From: a virus
DNA: 23,825 bases
Strand: one strand, 5' to 3'
Virus record (IMG/VR): IMGVR_UViG_3300010430_000452
Coordinates: 1 to 23,825 of that record
Shown: one piece after another, positions 16,371 through 22,558 of the stretch
Numbering within the stretch: position 1 is the first letter of the stretch
How the letters are laid out: the number at the start of each line of letters is the position of its first letter
Translations under genes and position numbers: made by a program
The notes under the pieces: generated by a model
What the model was told of the DNA's origin: nothing
What the model saw: only the letters and a program-made list of their open reading frames with translations
Database searches by the model: none

Positions 16371-16395
16371 ACGAAGAAAGGGGCACGAAGCCCCC
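16371..16395 (-). terminator. Probable terminator inside the leftward operon
   Basis: On the - strand GGGGC-TTCGT-GCCCC forms a 5-bp GC stem (arms at 16390-16394 and 16380-16384) followed by TTTCTT. It lies right after the 59-aa gene and just before the ribosome binding site of the HslV-like gene. The U tract is interrupted, so it may attenuate rather than stop transcription. Confidence 0.55.
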
Positions 16396-16398
16396 ATC

Positions 16399-16578
16399 TT
16401 ATTTCTTGGTTTGTTCAGAGAGTAGGCGCTCGTTCTTCAGAGCATCTGGATTAGCACCTGCTTCTTTCAGGCGGTCCTGCTTCTGCTCGAACTCCTCGTC
16501 AGCGAACCCCGCTTCCCAAGGGCGCTTGCCCTCACGTGTCACTGTACGTTTCTCTTGCTTGTCTTCTGGTTTACTCAT
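16399..16578 (-). CDS. Small hypothetical early protein (59 aa)
   Basis: This 59-aa protein starts MSKPEDKQEKRTVTREGKRP and continues WEAGFADEEF before a charged helix (QKQDRLKEAGANPDAL). AGGAG lies 7 bases before the ATG, and the start overlaps the end of the preceding gene by 8 bases. It ends just before a hairpin. It is highly charged, has no Cys and no membrane segment. Codon use and packing support a real gene; the function is unknown. Confidence 0.6.
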   Translation of the reverse strand: MSKPEDKQEKRTVTREGKRPWEAGFADEEFEQKQDRLKEAGANPDALKNERLLSEQTKK

Positions 16579-16765
16579 CAGCTAACTCCTGTAGTTCTCG
16601 ATAAGTTTCTATGGTCACAAAGATAAGGCGTTCACTCTCTTGGAATGCCACAGGTACATCACCTTCTTCCCAATCAGCGAACATCTTGAACCATTCTTCG
16701 GGCCGTACTTGTACTTCCCATCCATCCTGTAGCACAGGAAGTATAGACTCAACAACGGGTGTCAT
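16571..16765 (-). CDS. Small acidic hypothetical early protein
   Basis: This protein is read from the ATG at 16765, which follows the stop of the phosphatase-like gene with one base between (TAGCATG); that gives 64 aa. A start at 16783 would add six residues but would overlap the phosphatase gene, and neither has a strong ribosome binding site. The sequence includes VQVRPEEWFKMFADWEEG and a RLIFVTIETYRELQELADE end. It is acidic with several aromatics and could be a small protein-binding factor. No family is recognised. Confidence 0.6.
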   Translation of the reverse strand: MTPVVESILPVLQDGWEVQVRPEEWFKMFADWEEGDVPVAFQESERLIFVTIETYRELQELADE

Positions 16766-16766
16766 G

Positions 16767-17237
16767 CTAGTCGAGCCATTCACTCAGTGCACCGGAGACA
16801 CCGTCACCCATCTCTACGTCCATGCCCACTTCATATTCGAGGTAGGCGATTGCATCCACCAATGAGCAGCCCCACGTCTTGCATCGGTAGTAGAGGTAGA
16901 TACCTACACTGCGTGACTTACCTTGGTTACAGTTGATGAGGACAGGTACTCCCATTGCACAGGCATTAGTGATGATGGTCACTGCGTCATCGAAGATAGC
17001 CTTCGGAATAAACTCAGGCTTCGGGGAGTCAACCAAGTTGTACGCAACGAACGTTTCACGGTGTGCCATCAGGTACTCATCGCTGTCCTTCGGAGCAGCA
17101 CGTCCAGTGTACCCCACTGCCTTGCGGTGGTATGGTTCTTTAGCTGCATGTACGCAGTAGCCGCCTTCATGGTCAGCGTAGAACTCATCTACGTCTGCAT
17201 CACATCCGATGAATACACCATCTTCTACTTCAATCAT
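16767..17237 (-). CDS. Dual-specificity phosphatase-like protein
   Basis: This 156-aa protein has the phosphatase P-loop C-x5-R: Cys103-NQGKS-Arg109 in the stretch VLINCNQGKSRSVG. Cys103 would be the nucleophile and Arg109 would bind phosphate. Asp70 in NLVDSPKPEFI is a candidate general acid. The usual His before the Cys is replaced by Asn102. The block CVHAAKEPYHRKAVGYTG followed by AAPKDSDEYL matches a subgroup of this family common in phages and bacteria. The probable substrates are phosphoproteins or small phosphorylated molecules. An AAGGGAG site precedes the start, which overlaps the 58-aa gene by ATGA. It may alter host signalling during infection; that role is inferred. Confidence 0.8.
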   Translation of the reverse strand: MIEVEDGVFIGCDADVDEFYADHEGGYCVHAAKEPYHRKAVGYTGRAAPKDSDEYLMAHRETFVAYNLVDSPKPEFIPKAIFDDAVTIITNACAMGVPVLINCNQGKSRSVGIYLYYRCKTWGCSLVDAIAYLEYEVGMDVEMGDGVSGALSEWLD

Positions 17238-17410
17238 TTGCTTGCTCCCTTAGTCGTAGCTGTGTAGCTCATGTAGTGCTTGGCCTTAGCCACAGTGTCG
17301 TGGTGTATCACCTCTGACACGTCGCCATTACCATTCGTCTTCCATGTGACATTACTGTCACGGTGTACCTTGCCACCCTTACAAGTGGCGTGTGCTGTTC
17401 GAAATTTCAT
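17234..17410 (-). CDS. Small hypothetical early protein (58 aa)
   Basis: This 58-aa protein starts MKFRTAHATCKGGKVHRDSN and continues with a polar segment (NGNGDVSEVIHHDTVAKAKHY). Its stop overlaps the phosphatase start (ATGA), and its start overlaps the stop of the upstream 55-aa gene (ATGA again). GAAGG lies 5 bases upstream. It is basic at the N-terminus with one Cys and several His. No family is recognised, but the two coupled junctions strongly support it. Confidence 0.65.
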   Translation of the reverse strand: MKFRTAHATCKGGKVHRDSNVTWKTNGNGDVSEVIHHDTVAKAKHYMSYTATTKGASK

Positions 17411-17574
17411 AGACCTTCAATCTCCGATTCATTGCCGTCATAGTCACGGCATATGTCTGCGGCTGCACGTAATTCCGCGATGGCATTTAGCGCATACGGT
17501 TCTTCTTTCTCGATGTGGTTAGCCAACGCCTCAAGGACGTCAGCTACATCACCTAAATCACTGGCACGAATCAC
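17407..17574 (-). CDS. Small hypothetical early protein with GTG start (55 aa)
   Basis: This gene starts with GTG at 17574, in a GTGA overlap with the stop of the ParB-like gene, behind AGGGGA 6 bases upstream. The 55-residue product begins VIRASDLGDVADVLEALANH and is mostly helical and acidic, ending DYDGNESEIEGL. It overlaps the next start by ATGA. The GTG start makes it easy to overlook. The function is unknown; a small regulatory or protein-binding role is possible. Confidence 0.65.
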   Translation of the reverse strand: MIRASDLGDVADVLEALANHIEKEEPYALNAIAELRAAADICRDYDGNESEIEGL

Positions 17575-18428
17575 TTGTTATCCCCTTTGTATTCGTCGTA
17601 GTCTTCCAGAATCATCACCAGTTCGTACATGTCTGCCTTATCCAAGGACAGTTCCACTTCGACATCGCCATCACCTAACTCATCGTAGTTGGAGATGAAT
17701 GATTCATAGTCCATACCTGCTAGCAACAGCTCTGCAACGGAGCGTAGCTTGGCAGCACTAAAGGCTTTAGGACCAGAGCCTCGGACTTTGTTTCCGCCCT
17801 TGTTCTCTGCCTTCTTTAGCATGTGCTCTAGGTGATTGAGTGCCTTGTCACCATGCTTGATGATGGCCTCAACAGCCACAGTACCGGACACCTTCTCTGC
17901 TCTTACAAGCTCTTTGATTTCTTCAGGAGCTTCTGCCAGTAGGAGCTTGTTGTTGACGGCGGTACGGCTAATACCCAAGCGCTTAGCAAGGGACTCAGGG
18001 GTGTAGTCACCTTCGGCCTTGATGTCAGCAATGACTTCAGCATCTTGCAGGTAGGTAAGTGGTAGGCCAGATGTACTCGCTCGCATTGTAACCTTGCGGT
18101 CAGCGGCTGAGCCTTTCCATTCTTTGACGAGGAGCAGGTCATCGTGTCCCTCCTGTTCTGCGAGTTGTTCTTTAGCAAGGTGACGGTGGAAGCCTTCAAT
18201 TACATGTGGTACACCTTCGCGCATCTCTACCAGTACGGCAGGCATCCACTCATCTTCACGCATTGAGTGCTTCCAACGTTCGAGGTGTTCTACATCTAGG
18301 TCACGGATGTTCTCGTCCCAGTTACATACGATGGATGCGATAGGGATGAGGAACTCTTTCTGTAGCGATGCACCGCTGTCCTTTGTTGCGTTGTACACGC
18401 CGCTTAGTGAGTTAGATTTTCTAGCCAT
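17571..18428 (-). CDS. ParB/Spo0J-like DNA-binding protein
   Basis: This protein is read from the ATG at 18428, which has AGGAGG just upstream; an earlier in-frame ATG at 18443 lacks a good site. The 285 residues show the ParB plan. Residues about 28-90 form the ParB N-terminal domain, with ENIRDLD and VIEGFHRHLA in place of the GERR-type box. Residues about 144-164 are a helix-turn-helix (PESLAKRLGISRTAVNNKLL). The C-terminal region (about 190-285) is acidic and ends in a charged helix. No ParA and no good parS site are visible, so it is more likely a regulator, a nuclease-like ParB or a DNA-organising protein than a partition protein. It is coupled to the preceding 57-aa gene and the following GTG gene. 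Confidence 0.75.
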   Translation of the reverse strand: MARKSNSLSGVYNATKDSGASLQKEFLIPIASIVCNWDENIRDLDVEHLERWKHSMREDEWMPAVLVEMREGVPHVIEGFHRHLAKEQLAEQEGHDDLLLVKEWKGSAADRKVTMRASTSGLPLTYLQDAEVIADIKAEGDYTPESLAKRLGISRTAVNNKLLLAEAPEEIKELVRAEKVSGTVAVEAIIKHGDKALNHLEHMLKKAENKGGNKVRGSGPKAFSAAKLRSVAELLLAGMDYESFISNYDELGDGDVEVELSLDKADMYELVMILEDYDEYKGDNK

Positions 18429-18594
18429 ATTGCCTCCTAGCAATTTCTACGGTAATCAGTTGCCACACTTCAGGGTCACGTTTAATCCACCACTTGGCAT
18501 GGGCACGTAACTGTGGCAGTGAATAGGTTTGGAAACGATTGAGCAACCGCACCCGATAGATGCGGCTGTCACTTAGTCGGATGATGTTGGACAT
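18421..18594 (-). CDS. Small basic hypothetical early protein (57 aa)
   Basis: This protein is read from the ATG at 18594, behind GGGGAG, inside the end of the membrane-protein gene (22-base overlap); a longer reading from 18657 would overlap it much more. The 57 residues are basic and aromatic: MSNIIRLSDSRIYRVRLLNR, then FQTYSLPQLRAHAKWWIKRD. It overlaps the start of the ParB-like gene by 8 bases. It may bind nucleic acid given its charge, but no motif is recognised. Confidence 0.55.
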   Translation of the reverse strand: MSNIIRLSDSRIYRVRLLNRFQTYSLPQLRAHAKWWIKRDPEVWQLITVEIARRQYG

Positions 18595-18905
18595 GCGAGT
18601 AGTATCTCCCCATCTGGATGCTTGAACACAATGTTGTCCACGTCCGGTAGGGAGCACTGCTCTAGCACAGTGAGAACTACGCGCTTGTAGCCTTCAATCA
18701 TGCCTTGTTGGATGCCATAGTTGTAGGCATTGCTGAGTAGGTTACGCACGTTGCGCTCCTTCTCCGCTACTTGCTCTGCTGTGTAGCAGGACACCTGCAC
18801 GTCACTGGCTTCCATCGCGTCTGAGTAGAACATTAGCAAGATGGCTAATGCTACAGCTAGTATGATGTAACCTAGACGGCCTTGGTTCTTCTGTGGATTA
18901 CTCAT
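18573..18905 (-). CDS. Small single-pass membrane protein
   Basis: This 110-aa protein has one clear membrane helix, residues about 12-28 (GYIILAVALAILLMFYS), after a short positively charged N-terminus (SNPQKNQGR). By the positive-inside rule the N-terminus would be cytoplasmic and the C-terminal 80 residues periplasmic. That part has three Cys, which could form disulfides, and a coiled segment (AEQVAEKERNVRNLLSNAY). The start overlaps the end of the HNH gene and has GGAG 9 bases upstream. Early membrane proteins in phages often affect superinfection or the host envelope. A spanin-like role is possible but less likely in an early operon. Confidence 0.65.
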   Translation of the reverse strand: MSNPQKNQGRLGYIILAVALAILLMFYSDAMEASDVQVSCYTAEQVAEKERNVRNLLSNAYNYGIQQGMIEGYKRVVLTVLEQCSLPDVDNIVFKHPDGEILLACPTSSD

Positions 18906-19476
18906 TGTACTTCTCCTTCAGATAGGCAGTGAACGTCTCGATACGTACCGCCTCGTTGTTTCCTTCAGGGAGGCCCAGCTTTGAAAGTTGCTTTCGCATT
19001 GGACCAGCTTTGAGCTTCTTGAAAGCAGCCAGCTCTTGCTGCATAGGTACTTCTTCCCACGTACAGCCAGTACGCTGCATGGTGTTCACCTTCTCGTGAC
19101 AGCCCTTACAGATTTCACGGATGTCGTCGTAGCCTACCCACCACATACGGTGTAGCCATTCGATGAACTCGTCGTGGTTAGAGAATCCGTACCCACCTTC
19201 GAGGTGGTCCACTTGTAACTGGGAGACAGGGAACCATTGCTCACAAATCTCACAGCTTCTCAGCTTCTTGGTACGGGGCGATAGCTTCACACCAATAGGG
19301 TAGCCTTCCTCTATGGCTGTAGACACAGCTACGGCTGTTCTACTGGCTGTGTAGCGGTGTTTGATTGGGTGTCTAGCCCATATCTTACGGATACCAGAGC
19401 GTCCGAACTTAGATAGGAAGTCGTTCTCATCCTTCCACAAATCTGGAGCATCCTCCCACGGTTTACTTTTAGCCAT
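18898..19476 (-). CDS. HNH endonuclease
   Basis: This 192-aa protein has an HNH core: Cys75-x2-Cys78 (RSCEICEQWF), the His pair region LQVDHLEGG with Asp90-His91, then EICKGCHEKVN with Cys123-x2-Cys126 and His127. The four Cys probably hold a structural zinc, and His91 with His127 forms the metal-binding active site. The first 50 residues are basic and may bind DNA. It begins just after the MazG-like gene and overlaps the membrane-protein gene. It could be a homing-type nuclease, a recombination or repair nuclease, or an enzyme degrading host DNA. Free-standing homing cannot be decided without comparing relatives. Confidence 0.8.
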   Translation of the reverse strand: MAKSKPWEDAPDLWKDENDFLSKFGRSGIRKIWARHPIKHRYTASRTAVAVSTAIEEGYPIGVKLSPRTKKLRSCEICEQWFPVSQLQVDHLEGGYGFSNHDEFIEWLHRMWWVGYDDIREICKGCHEKVNTMQRTGCTWEEVPMQQELAAFKKLKAGPMRKQLSKLGLPEGNNEAVRIETFTAYLKEKYNE

Positions 19477-19479
19477 ACA

Positions 19480-20016
19480 TCACCACTTCTTACCACCCGC
19501 TGCATCACGCACTTCAGGGTCATGGTCAGGTCTGTTCTTGTTGTACTGAATCTTGGCTTCCATGATTTGCTCCATGCAGTAGCCTTCACGAGCTACGATA
19601 CGGTAGGCCAAGACAGCCGCACGCTGTAGCTGATGGGTATGGAACAAGTTACCACGCTGTAGCCACGCCTCACTGATGCAGGCATGTAGGTTTGCTAGGT
19701 CAGTGGGCATGTCATCAGTCAGCTTCCATTCAGATAGCCCGTCATCCCAGTTCACCTTCTTAGCACCGAGGTAATCAAGGATACGGATAGCTGTGTCCGC
19801 CATCTCTACCACCACCATCGGGTACTCCACGAGATGGGTGTCCAGTAGTATCTTGCGTAGACCTTCGACACCTTCACTCACTTCGGAGTGGAACAGGCAG
19901 ATGAACTGAGCTGTGCTGCGCTCGCCAGTGTGCCAACCTTTCTCACAGTTCTGCTTGTAGATGGCAGGCTGTATCTGCTTGTAGTAATCAGTGATGATGT
20001 GTAGTGGTTTAGCCAT
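19480..20016 (-). CDS. MazG-like nucleotide pyrophosphohydrolase
   Basis: This protein is read from the ATG at 20016, which has GGGAG 9 bases upstream and lies near the preceding stop; the longer reading from 20064 is less likely. The 178 residues fit the all-alpha NTP pyrophosphohydrolase family: the metal-binding pair Glu45-x2-Glu48 in LFHSEVSEGVEGLRK, then Glu71-x2-Asp74 in VEMADTAIRILDYL, and the C-terminal AKIQYNKNRPDHD that is typical of phage members. Such enzymes hydrolyse NTPs or dNTPs, sometimes including (p)ppGpp-related substrates, and may clean up nucleotide pools or ease the stringent response. The substrate cannot be read from sequence. Confidence 0.8.
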   Translation of the reverse strand: MAKPLHIITDYYKQIQPAIYKQNCEKGWHTGERSTAQFICLFHSEVSEGVEGLRKILLDTHLVEYPMVVVEMADTAIRILDYLGAKKVNWDDGLSEWKLTDDMPTDLANLHACISEAWLQRGNLFHTHQLQRAAVLAYRIVAREGYCMEQIMEAKIQYNKNRPDHDPEVRDAAGGKKW

Positions 20017-20281
20017 CGGCAATCTCCCATGTGTTAGTGATGATAAGTGACTCGCCCTCAGCAAGAGGCATTACTGCACCTAGCGCAAGCTGTGGCATTA
20101 CGTCGCCTACTTCGTAGCCATCTTCTGAGTCTTTCTGCTGAATGACTGTAGCTCTAGCAGCTCTGCCATTTATAGCCGTGATTAGGACTACACGCCCTGC
20201 ATCAGTTATAGCCCAGTAAGGCAGCTTCAATTCCTTCTTAGGCTCGTAAGGTATTCTGTCGTGTTGGATTAGGTAGCCCAT
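20009..20281 (-). CDS. Hypothetical early protein
   Basis: This protein is read from the ATG at 20281, adjacent to the exonuclease stop, with a G-rich ribosome binding site; a longer reading from 20347 would lie inside the exonuclease gene. The 90-aa product begins MGYLIQHDRIPYEPKKELKL and has alternating strands (AGRVVLITAINGRAARATVI), so it is probably a small beta-barrel. It ends ESLIITNTWEIADG, with its stop overlapping the MazG-like start. There is no named family, but the flanking exonuclease and pyrophosphohydrolase place it in the DNA-metabolism block. Confidence 0.6.
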   Translation of the reverse strand: MGYLIQHDRIPYEPKKELKLPYWAITDAGRVVLITAINGRAARATVIQQKDSEDGYEVGDVMPQLALGAVMPLAEGESLIITNTWEIADG

Positions 20282-20282
20282 G

Positions 20283-21260
20283 CTAGTCCCCCCATGTGAA
20301 CTTGGTGTGTTGGTAACGACGTAGGAACAGTAGGTTAGCTGTCTCACACAGCATCTCCTGCCACGTCAGGTGAGTGATGCCATCTTCTGCCATGACACCG
20401 TCTGGATACTTGCGTTCGTATTCTTGGGCAACGAACTTAGCCATGTCCCCTTCAGTAATGAACTGACTGATAGCAGCAGTCGAGGTCTTGATACCCCAGC
20501 CTGACTTCTGTCTATCACCGGACAGTCCTTTGATGTTATCAATGCGGTCACCCATCAACATCTGGATGTATAGGTTACGGCAAGCCTCAAGCTCCGTGAC
20601 ATACACCACACCTTCCTTCATCTTGTTCGGGTTGAGGTGGTAGCCCATCACTGTGCGTAAGTCCTTATCGGGTGAGCACACAATCACACGGCCCACGTTG
20701 TTACGTGCAGCAGATGCCATCGAGTCGTCGGCCTCCAAGCCTTGGCACACGGTGGCCTTGAACGCCTTCTCCATGAATGAACGGATGTCGTCATAGTAGA
20801 CAGGCTTCTCCATATCCTTACGGTTATCTTTGTAACCTTGGATGGTGGCATCATCATTGCGCCATAGCGTAGAGCCTTTGGTTAAGAACCACGCCTGCTT
20901 AGCACCACGCACAGCAGTGTTAATCTGCTTCTTCTTGTTACGTAGTATGAGGCGGCACTTATCAAAGTCTTCCACCCAGTGGAGGGTGTCTAAGTTATCG
21001 AAGTCAATGTTAGCAGCACGGTCTGGATGTTTCTTACACCACGCATTGAACTCTGACTTCTTAACCCAATGCCCTACGAACTTACCATCCTTCGTATAAG
21101 CAATAGGCTCGTTGTGTTCAACAGAGAACCCCGCTGCGTACACGAACGGGTCGCCATCTACCAGTGTTCGACATTCTTTGAAAGGGAGTTTGTCACGTAC
21201 TGGCTCGTCGGTGAGTGGCTCGAATGGGTCTGCCATATAGGGCAAAGGGTTAATCAGCAT
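20283..21260 (-). CDS. 5'-3' exonuclease (FEN/T5 D15-like)
   Basis: This 325-aa protein is a FEN-type nuclease that removes 5' ends or flaps. The acidic metal-binding residues appear in order: Asp35/Asp37 in LVDGDPFVY, Glu176 and Asp178-179 in GLEADDSMASAA, Asp198 and Asp200 in SPDKDLRTVMG, and Asp238/Asp241 in MGDRIDNIKGLSG. The last segment is followed by the GWGIKTSTAA region, which fits the DNA-binding helix-turn. The start at 21260 has AAGGAG 6-7 bases upstream, inside the end of the 51-aa gene. It probably acts in primer removal, recombination or host DNA breakdown, as T7 gp6 does. The C-terminus is about 25 residues after a typical FEN end, with a Trp-rich tail. Confidence 0.85.
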   Translation of the reverse strand: MLINPLPYMADPFEPLTDEPVRDKLPFKECRTLVDGDPFVYAAGFSVEHNEPIAYTKDGKFVGHWVKKSEFNAWCKKHPDRAANIDFDNLDTLHWVEDFDKCRLILRNKKKQINTAVRGAKQAWFLTKGSTLWRNDDATIQGYKDNRKDMEKPVYYDDIRSFMEKAFKATVCQGLEADDSMASAARNNVGRVIVCSPDKDLRTVMGYHLNPNKMKEGVVYVTELEACRNLYIQMLMGDRIDNIKGLSGDRQKSGWGIKTSTAAISQFITEGDMAKFVAQEYERKYPDGVMAEDGITHLTWQEMLCETANLLFLRRYQHTKFTWGD

Positions 21261-21263
21261 TGC

Positions 21264-21419
21264 CTACTCCTTGGGTAAGATTTCCCACTTACCTTCACCA
21301 TTGTCTTTCGCTTGGTGTGTATCACCTAGCCCCTTACGTTCGATGAACGCCTTAGCCTTGTCTTCATTGAAGAAGAACTTAGGCTTACCATCCATGCCTA
21401 GTGACTTATCCTTCGCCAT
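21264..21419 (-). CDS. Small basic hypothetical protein (51 aa)
   Basis: This 51-aa protein starts MAKDKSLGMDGKPKFFFNED and continues KAKAFIERKG, ending GEGKWEILPKE. The start overlaps the end of the SEC-C gene. The stop lies inside the ribosome binding region of the exonuclease gene, so translation of the two is probably coupled. It is charged, without Cys or membrane segment. Its length puts it below common gene-calling limits. The function is unknown. Confidence 0.6.
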   Translation of the reverse strand: MAKDKSLGMDGKPKFFFNEDKAKAFIERKGLGDTHQAKDNGEGKWEILPKE

Positions 21420-21681
21420 AGTCTGCCTCCTTAGCTATGCAGCACTTCTTGTACTTCTTACCACTACCACAAGGGCAGCACTTATTACGCTGGTTATTCT
21501 TAACACGACGGCGCTCTTGCACCAGTGTGACTCGGCGCTCAGCGCGGGGCATTTCTTCTAGCAGTTCTGCCTCTGCCTGAGTGAGCCTCTCTAGCTCTCC
21601 CTTATCCACCATGCGGTCAATAGCTTCTGCTTCTGCTTCTGCTTCACTGAAGCGCATTAGCTCTAGGCTTCTATTGTCCAT
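21406..21681 (-). CDS. SEC-C zinc motif protein
   Basis: This 91-aa protein ends with a SEC-C motif, CPCGSGKKYKKCC (residues 69-81), in which Cys69, Cys71, Cys80 and Cys81 bind zinc. SEC-C motifs occur at the end of SecA and in many free-standing proteins, where they bind proteins such as SecB or mediate other contacts. The N-terminal 60 residues are a charged helix containing the run EAEAEAEA (13-20) and ending in basic residues (RAERRVTLVQERRR). The start overlaps the 95-aa gene and the end overlaps the 51-aa gene. The target is unknown; it may be an adaptor to host proteins. Confidence 0.75.
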   Translation of the reverse strand: MDNRSLELMRFSEAEAEAEAIDRMVDKGELERLTQAEAELLEEMPRAERRVTLVQERRRVKNNQRNKCCPCGSGKKYKKCCIAKEADYGEG

Positions 21682-21958
21682 CTTCCTGCCCCTTCAGCTT
21701 GGTGTGTAGTTCTTGTAGCTGTGCTACATCCAGACCCTCCAACTCACGTCGGATACCTGCACGGCTAGGTACACCCACCTGTGACACATCGTGGATGTCA
21801 GCAAAGCGGTGCGCCAAACGCATAGCCACTTCGTTCTTGAATACGAATCCGCTGTTCGTCCATGCAGAGTGTGGCTTCTTGCCACGGCTACGGTTGCGCT
21901 TAGCACGCTTGGTTTGCAGTGCGTTACGCTCTTGCTTAGTAGTGTGTTCTTTCTTCAT
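21671..21958 (-). CDS. Basic hypothetical early protein (95 aa)
   Basis: This 95-aa protein is coupled to the winged-helix gene by an ATGA overlap and overlaps the SEC-C gene. The N-terminal 30 residues are very basic (KQERNALQTKRAKRNRSRGK), followed by helical segments and an EGLDVAQLQELHTKLKGQE end. The basic start suggests nucleic-acid binding. No named family is recognised. Context places it with DNA-binding and regulatory factors. Confidence 0.6.
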   Translation of the reverse strand: MKKEHTTKQERNALQTKRAKRNRSRGKKPHSAWTNSGFVFKNEVAMRLAHRFADIHDVSQVGVPSRAGIRRELEGLDVAQLQELHTKLKGQEDGQ

Positions 21959-22557
21959 CGGTTGTCTTCCTCTAGTACAACATACGATACGCGCTTAATC
22001 TTAACGCGCTCCTTCTGGCTTTGGATGCTGGATAGCACTCGGCAGATTGAGGACTTATGTATCCCCAGCTCGAACTCTATCTCAGCGAGGGAAGCCTTAC
22101 CCCCTTTCTCTATGATGAAGTCAACGACGGTATCAAGCTGTGACTTGTACTCGTACGTGTTCTCCTCATCCCAGATGTACACCCCATCACGTAGACGCTG
22201 GCAGCATGTCAGTGTTCTAGTTAGACGGGCCATACGATTAGAACAATCATGACGCGACAGGTCACCCAGTGCCTTAGACACCTGAAGGGGAGACACTTCC
22301 TCCCCCTTGTGTTGCTCCCACCACTCAATGATGCGCGTCTCTATCGTAGCCTTCGTTCCCACTGGCTCATCTGAGTAGACGAACTCACCCTGACCTACAC
22401 GGTAGATGCCGACGTCTTGGTTGTACGTCAGTCTATACAGGGCTGTACGGGTGGAGGCGAATGGTAGGTCCAATGCGTTAGCAATGTGCTGAGCTGTCTT
22501 GGCCTTACCTTTGAATGACTTTAGGTAGTCGTGTATCAGTTGAGTGTTGGCTTTCAT
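21955..22557 (-). CDS. Triple winged-helix DNA-binding protein
   Basis: This 200-aa protein appears to contain three winged-helix units in tandem. Unit 1 (residues about 5-62) has TAQHIANALDLPFASTRTAL and a wing VGIYRVGQGEFVY. Unit 2 (about 72-130) has SPLQVSKALGDLSRHDCSNR and a wing RDGVYIWD. Unit 3 (about 140-196) has SLAEIEFELGIHKSSICRVL and a wing VKIKRVSYVVL. Each begins with a helix, then a recognition-helix pattern and a strand. It is probably a transcription or replication regulator acting early. Three units may bind repeated DNA sites. Assignment is by pattern; specificity is not known. Confidence 0.65.
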   Translation of the reverse strand: MKANTQLIHDYLKSFKGKAKTAQHIANALDLPFASTRTALYRLTYNQDVGIYRVGQGEFVYSDEPVGTKATIETRIIEWWEQHKGEEVSPLQVSKALGDLSRHDCSNRMARLTRTLTCCQRLRDGVYIWDEENTYEYKSQLDTVVDFIIEKGGKASLAEIEFELGIHKSSICRVLSSIQSQKERVKIKRVSYVVLEEDNR

Positions 22558-22558
22558 A

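Noticed and set aside
16142-16585. Open frame on the + strand across the protease-like gene
   Set aside because: It lies antisense to two supported genes, and its product has no recognisable features.
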